A DNA stretch of 64,000 bases from Magnolia sinica (lineage: Eukaryota; Streptophyta; Magnoliopsida; Magnoliales; Magnoliaceae), in the NCBI RefSeq assembly GCF_029962835.1, contig NC_080574.1:40726501-40790500 (forward strand). The letters are read 5' to 3'. Numbering within the stretch: the stretch's first letter is position 1; every line of letters begins with the position of its first letter. A program made the position numbers and the translations under genes. Below the pieces are notes generated by a model. It saw nothing but the letters and a program-made list of their open reading frames with translations. It was not told the DNA's origin and did not search any database. Shown one piece after another: positions 58,626-64,000 of the stretch.

Positions 58626-60445
58626 GACTCTATGTAGGTCATTCCTTGGGGGCAATGTTGGTTAAATGTCCACATGGTCGAGGTCGATTATCGATGCTGG
58701 TTGTGGATACCGGTTATGAGTATGTGTCAGCATAGCATCATGATACATGCCCATGCACATCATCTGCATGCTTGTTATGAGAGGTGGTTGATCATTGCAT
58801 ATGTCATTGAGCATATTGTTATGAGACTTCCTGATAGGTGGAGGTTATCTCACATGAGCACGCGGTATGTGCAGGACTGATGCATGACTGGATTGTATGA
58901 TTCATGCATCTCGCATTATGATTACTGTATGCCCTAGCGACATCAGGGCCGTAGCCTCCACAGACATATCGTGGATGGCCAAATAGGACAGAAAATATTT
59001 GGTTCTAGCATACGGGCGCCACAAGATGTCCCCGGGTGAAAATTCCTAAACCTCCGTGGCCGGGAGACGCCCCAACGTCGAGGCCAGGAGTGGATACATG
59101 AGCGCCGAGTCTGAATACCGGGAGGCCGCGTCTCCCACGTGTCGTGGTCGGTTGGGAGGGTGTGGCCTTACTCGCCCAAGGGTAGGGGGCAATACTAGGC
59201 TGAGTTTGACCAGCTCGTGAATGGGTCCGCTATCGACGTGCCGGATAGGTATTGGCAGACTATTGGCAAGGCGGATAGTGAGGTTTCTTATGCTCACTTG
59301 GACTGTGCGGCTGGGAGAGCGGCAGTGCCATTTGGAGTGTACTAAACCCCGGTGATGATCCTAGAGATGAACTGTACTGATATGTGGATTTAGTGAGTAG
59401 GAGTTGCATACTCATTCATGCATTCATTCATTCACTATCCACTCAGGTTGGTGGTGCGCAACTATTTGTTACGAGTGCTTTCGCAATGGCCAGAATTTCG
59501 GTTGGGGCGCGCGACTAACCTGAGATCAGGAGTTTACCACATTGAGTCTAACTATCCAAATTTAGGTATGGGACTGGTTTGGATAGAAGTCCCTTGTGAT
59601 GGACCCCATAGCTTGCGATAATACGTACCATCATCCCGACTAGTATGGTCATTCCATTCGCACCGCATATTGCAGAACATTCGCGGCATATGGCATTTTG
59701 GGCTATTGTGTCTCTGCATTTATATGGTTTAGGTACGGCTGATGCTATTTGTGTTACTCATTAGGAATGTATATTGTATTGTATCCTCTGCATCTGATAT
59801 TTAGCTATCTATGATTCCTCATTTGCATAGTAATTCTATATTGCATATTCTGACATTGATTGACTAATGGACTTTCCGTATTTTTGCTTACTCTGTTATC
59901 GTATGATCTTGTCAATATTCCTGCTTACTCTGATAATTCATGATCTTATCAACATTTCTGCTTATTCCGATATTGTATGATTTATGGATTACCAGTATTT
60001 CTGGTCTTATATGATGATGTCATTATGTTGAATACTTGGCACTTACCTTCTACGCACTTACACTACCCTCTAAGCTTTCTATAAGCTTATGCACGATAGA
60101 TGCGTGCAGGCGATGTTAGGTTGCAGCAATGTTGAGCTTGGAGCGTGCGGCGGTCTTCCGGAGCTTGGTTTTTAATTATGTATTTCCTTTCAGCATTGTA
60201 CCCAAATGATTATATTAGTGGATATGTGATGATGATGTTGCCTTTGTGAATTGGGTAATCTTGTGGTTATGCTTATTACGGGTTAAATGTATATACAAAA
60301 AAAAAACCCTCCTTGTAGGACCCCAGGATCGGAATCTGGCATATGAACGCTAGGAGCCGAGAAGGGGGTACTACGGAGGCTGTCAGCACCGGATTCGGCA
60401 ATCGGGATTCCTGTGAATCCGATTTCAGGGTTTGGGGCGTGACAA

Positions 60446-60496
60446 AAATGCATCTACTTTAGAAACTCAAATGCATCTACTTTAGAAACTCAAAAA
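60446..60496. repeat. Direct repeat ATGCATCTACTTTAGAAACTC
   Basis: The unit occurs twice in a row and a third, partial match follows, right at the E3 edge. Confidence 0.8.
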
Positions 60497-60499
60497 TGC

Positions 60500-62039
60500 T
60501 TCTAGTTCAAAGACAATACACTCCTGTATGCAAAAGGAACTATTCTAGAATATAAAGTTGTCGAGCCAAAAAACGGAACTGAAGGCATATTTTGGTTACA
60601 AGCCATACCTAAGTTCATCAAAATCAATAGGCACTTTCCAAGAAAGTCACGGTTACAACCTGTAAGTTTATAAAATGGGTAACTCAATTTTTAAGAAAGT
60701 CATGGTTATGACCCATATGCAAGTTCATCAAAATCAATGAGTCACTTTTCAAGAAAGTCATGATTACAACTCATCATCTACCTGTCTACTAACATTAAAA
60801 ATTAATATTTTGGTATGCTCGCTAAGATTGCTTGCCTCTACAATGCACACCCATCTACGCCCCTCTCACATGCCAGTGTTGCAGATAAGTGCAGTATCCC
60901 ATCTTTCCATAAGGTGCGTCTGATGGTGGCACAAATCCTCTCACCCAAAACTAAGTACACTGCTGGGCCTATGATTAAGTGACATGTAGTTTTTCATTTT
61001 ATAAAAATCAGGCCTATGATTTAGTGAGCCATTATATTTTATAAAAATCAGGCCTATGACACATGCACAAAAATCACGCACACACAATGATCCAGCAGCA
61101 TTAGTGCCCCACTAATCAGCATCAACAAATTCATGCTCTTGCATCTCCAACCATTGAAGACATTTGCGTGAATCAAGCGAGCATTTTATGGAACAAAATT
61201 TTATATGATCACATGGGCATAAAATCCTTTTCCCATCAACAATACAATGGTGGGCCCCACACATAATTGTTGTAGAATAAGCACCTGTCATTTTTGGTCA
61301 ATTTTATAAGAATGTATAAACAATGATGAATAGTTGGATAACAGTTTCTTCCAAGAAAAAAAACGAGAAGGAATAAAGTAGTTTGAAATGCCCTTTGCAG
61401 CCTATGAATATAAAGATATCTAACCTTGCTTGTAGAAGAAAATCTCTAATCTGAATTTTCTTGTGAGAAGAAGAAGAGAAGAAAGATGGATGTTATAGCC
61501 GAGCTCGTTGTGGGTCCTATGGAATGGGAGACCCATAAACAGAAGTGAAGGCTGAGATTTCTATAGGGAAAACCAGCCCAAGTTGCAAAATGAGAAAAAA
61601 ACATCGAAAGATAAATGTAGCAGGATTGTTACTCTAATTGCAAGAGCTCAGCTAACCAGACACCAATGAGCTTGTGGCAGTGGACTCATGGCTCACATGA
61701 GCTGACATTGGATCCAACCTACTCATCAGGCGGTGGTTAAATTAACCTATAGTCGACATTCAAGTTACGCATGTAGATAGCCCAACCTGATTTTTATGCC
61801 GGACCAACCATATAGCATGCACCACCTAACGAGTGGTTTGGATCTTGCACAAGCATTCACAAAATGAGAAAGACAGATTGGTGCAATGACGCCAGATTTC
61901 AGTGGCTAATCAACTAACACTGAACCTTCATGAAACTCCGCATGTAATTAGAATGCATGCTCCATAAAAATGAGAAAGACACCATCAAAATCTGTCAACA
62001 GCTAAAAGTGTATGTCGAACATACATCATTAGAGAACAC
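60500..62039. other. Intergenic, no gene seen
   Basis: Repeated AAGAAAGTCA(T/C)GGTTA and AAGTTCATCAAAATCAATG words (60590-60770) form a small imperfect array. No coding signal I trust. Confidence 0.55.
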
Positions 62040-63345
62040 AGATTCACCTGTTTAAAGCTGCATCCACATCTTGCATGACATTGTTACTGAAAGTTAAACT
62101 ATAACTGATAGGCATCCTAACTTGCATGTATAAAAGATGCAGGAGCCATGCATCCAATCTTTCAGTTACTGGAACTGAATATGAACACAAATCTAAAGAG
62201 CTGGGCATAGGTTCACCAATATTAACTGATGCCTTCTTCAAAATGTACATTAACATTTACTGATCCTTCCTTCAAATACACATTAATTTTTACTGGAAAT
62301 ACAACAGAAACTGATCCTTTCTTCAAAATGTACATTAATTTTTACTGCACGTGTGAGCTTTAAAAAATTTTGGTTGGGAACCTGAGGTTGGCTCCTCTTG
62401 AGGTCGTGTAGGGCTCATGTTGACCCTCAATCCGACTCATCAACCTGAGCCCCACCTATCTGAGTTGCACGTTCAGAATCACTTATAAGAAGAGATGCAT
62501 CATTTATAAGCATATGTGGATGCACAAGAATACAGAACAAACAATTAGAAGCTATATAAATGAAAATGAAGGCAGATTTAAGCTGTACATTGAATCCGAA
62601 TGAAACTGAACACAGATTCAAGTTGTACATGTATTTAATTAGAATACAGACTCCATCAAAATCTCTCAGAAAGTAAATCTAAATCTAAAGATACATTATT
62701 ACAGAACAAAGATTCACCAAAATAGAGAAAAATCGAACAGTTTCCATCTCAATGTCTGTCCCTACTGAATTGAAACTAACAACAGGTTCAAACTATACAT
62801 GTATTTAATTAAAATGCAGACTCCATACAAAGATGTCAGCAAGTGAAACTGAATGCAACCCATCCATCATTCATGAACACAGAGTTAGTCCAGTTTAAAG
62901 TTGTATCCAAGTCTTGCATCACATTATTACTAAAAGTTAAACTATAACTGACCCTAGATTAGAATCTACATGTATATAAAATTATCGGAGCCATGCATCC
63001 AGTCTTTTATTTACTGAAACTGAATATGAACATCGATCCTAAGAGCTGGGCATAGGTTCACCAAAATTACCTGACCACCCAAGCCTTCCAATCACAATGT
63101 TTGTGGACTACCAACAGAAACTGCATCTTTCTTGTAAATGTTCATTATTTCTTATTGAACATGCAAGTTCTCAAAAATTTTGGTTGGGAAACTGGGGTTG
63201 GCTCCTCTTCAAGTCGGGTGGGGCTCATGTTGACCCTCAATCTGACTCAACAACCTAAGTCCCACCTGCTTGAGTTGCACTTTCAGAATCACTTGTAAGG
63301 AGAGATGCATCATTTACCACCATATGTGGATGCCCAAAAATACAG
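62040..63345. repeat. Tandem segmental duplication, period about 845 bp
   Basis: 62040-62530 and 62885-63345 align over most of their length: GGAGCCATGCATCCA, GAGCTGGGCATAGGTTCACC, AAATTTTGGTTGGGAA, GGTTGGCTCCTCTT, CTCATGTTGACCCTCAAT, AGAGATGCATCATTTA. The spacer holds a third set of CATGTATTTAATTA and CAGACTCCAT words. No gene is recognised in either copy. Confidence 0.82.
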
Positions 63346-64000
63346 AAGAAGCCTACTTACGCTGTAGAACGATAGCCATGAAACACACTAGAGAGAATAG
63401 TTTTGACAATTTACGAAGGAAAATATATTTTATAAGAGTAACATACAACAAATACAGTAGCTCATCTATAGGAAGAAGATGCTACCTATAAACTAGTATG
63501 CAAATAAGCCAAACACCATGTTGGAAAGACCAGGATTTTTACTGAACATTCTAGTTCTCAGATTTGGTCTGAATTTGAAACTGATTCAAATATCTGAACG
63601 CAGATTAAAGCTGTAAACTGAATCCAAATGAAACTGCATCTTAAATGCATGTTCTAGGAATCCACTACTTGAAATAGCATCTAAGACTTAAACACCTCAA
63701 ATTTAGAACATGAAAGTTCTTATGGATTTTACATCATTTTATTATCTTACATAAGGAAATTTGAAGGCTACCTCATCATATTCAGTTGAATATGAAGCTA
63801 TAGTTGTAATACCAACCATTTTATAAGACACCTCAAGAAACAGATCAACAAGGTTTGAACAATATCAATCAATGACATACATTCAACTACAGAAGATGGT
63901 TGAATGGCAGTACCTGGTTGGCAAAGTAAGATCACACCACGGAGTCGAGGTCCCTACTCAAATAGCTCTGCCATGCAAACCACAAAGACAGATTGGTGTC
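63346..64000. other. Intergenic, no gene seen
   Basis: AT-rich, short ORFs only. GATTCAAA and CTGAATCCAAATGAAACTG words echo the duplicated block to the left. The window ends here. Confidence 0.5.

Larger units (their letters stand above)
54310..60444. mobile_element. E3: LTR-like element, relative of E1, AAAAT target duplication
   Basis: Begins TGTAAGACCCGTATTC and ends GGTTTGGGGCGTGACA, flanked by AAAAT (54305-54309, 60445-60449). Its ends and several inner blocks match E1 in reverse, e.g. the GGATTCGGCAATCGGGATT block. Interior: CT-rich part (54730-54790), foldback arms (55250-57080), tandem arrays (57110-58620), and a GC-rich part (58900-59340). 6135 bp without visible coding region, PBS or second LTR. 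Giant solo LTR or non-autonomous element. Confidence 0.72.

Noticed and set aside
61480..61550. Short open frame from ATG near 61485
   Set aside because: Only about 20 codons with no match I know; may be chance.

Overview
This window looks like nuclear DNA of a flowering plant with a large, transposon-rich genome. Supporting signs are spliced plant genes, Athila-type Ty3/gypsy, SIRE-type Ty1/copia, CACTA and PIF/Harbinger transposons, and tRNA-derived SINEs. A word close to GGGCCCACCATGATGTATGT recurs in many repeats. From memory I associate it with woody magnoliids such as the laurel and magnolia groups, but I could not check this.

Layout. 137-2088 (+) holds the last three exons of a receptor-like cytoplasmic kinase of the Cx32/CAST AWAY type, the only probable functional host gene. 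2089-5953 is intergenic and carries two SINEs with target duplications and several foldback repeats. 5954-11253 (+) is a badly decayed Athila element. 11590-12490 carries a foldback element and two Tourist-like MITE copies. 12778-30060 is a nest: LTR-like element E1 holds LTR-like element E2 (14353-27438), which holds an 8.5 kb CACTA element (18521-27026). The CACTA shows no transposase. Instead it carries an antisense fragment of the gene for the largest subunit of RNA polymerase V (NRPE1) and a sense fragment of a PPR gene. 30121-33290 holds remnants, including a CACTA-like end built of AGACGGT repeats. 33810-37115 is a run of foldback elements and MITEs. 37148-39148 is a SIRE-like solo LTR. 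39367-51257 (-) is a structurally complete Athila element with LTRs, PBS and TSD but broken genes, inserted in a foldback element. 52071-53456 (-) is a decayed PIF/Harbinger transposase. 54310-60444 is E3, a relative of E1 in opposite orientation. 60450-64000 has no gene I recognise but contains a roughly 845 bp tandem duplication.

The strongest candidate for a new system is the CACTA element. A transposon that carries a piece of the Pol V gene, a core part of the RNA-directed silencing that represses transposons, could be a source of small RNAs against its own silencer. The capture is seen in the sequence; the consequence is inference. The second is a family of 400-550 bp foldback elements that share a core but have different terminal sequences and also appear inside the LTR-like elements.
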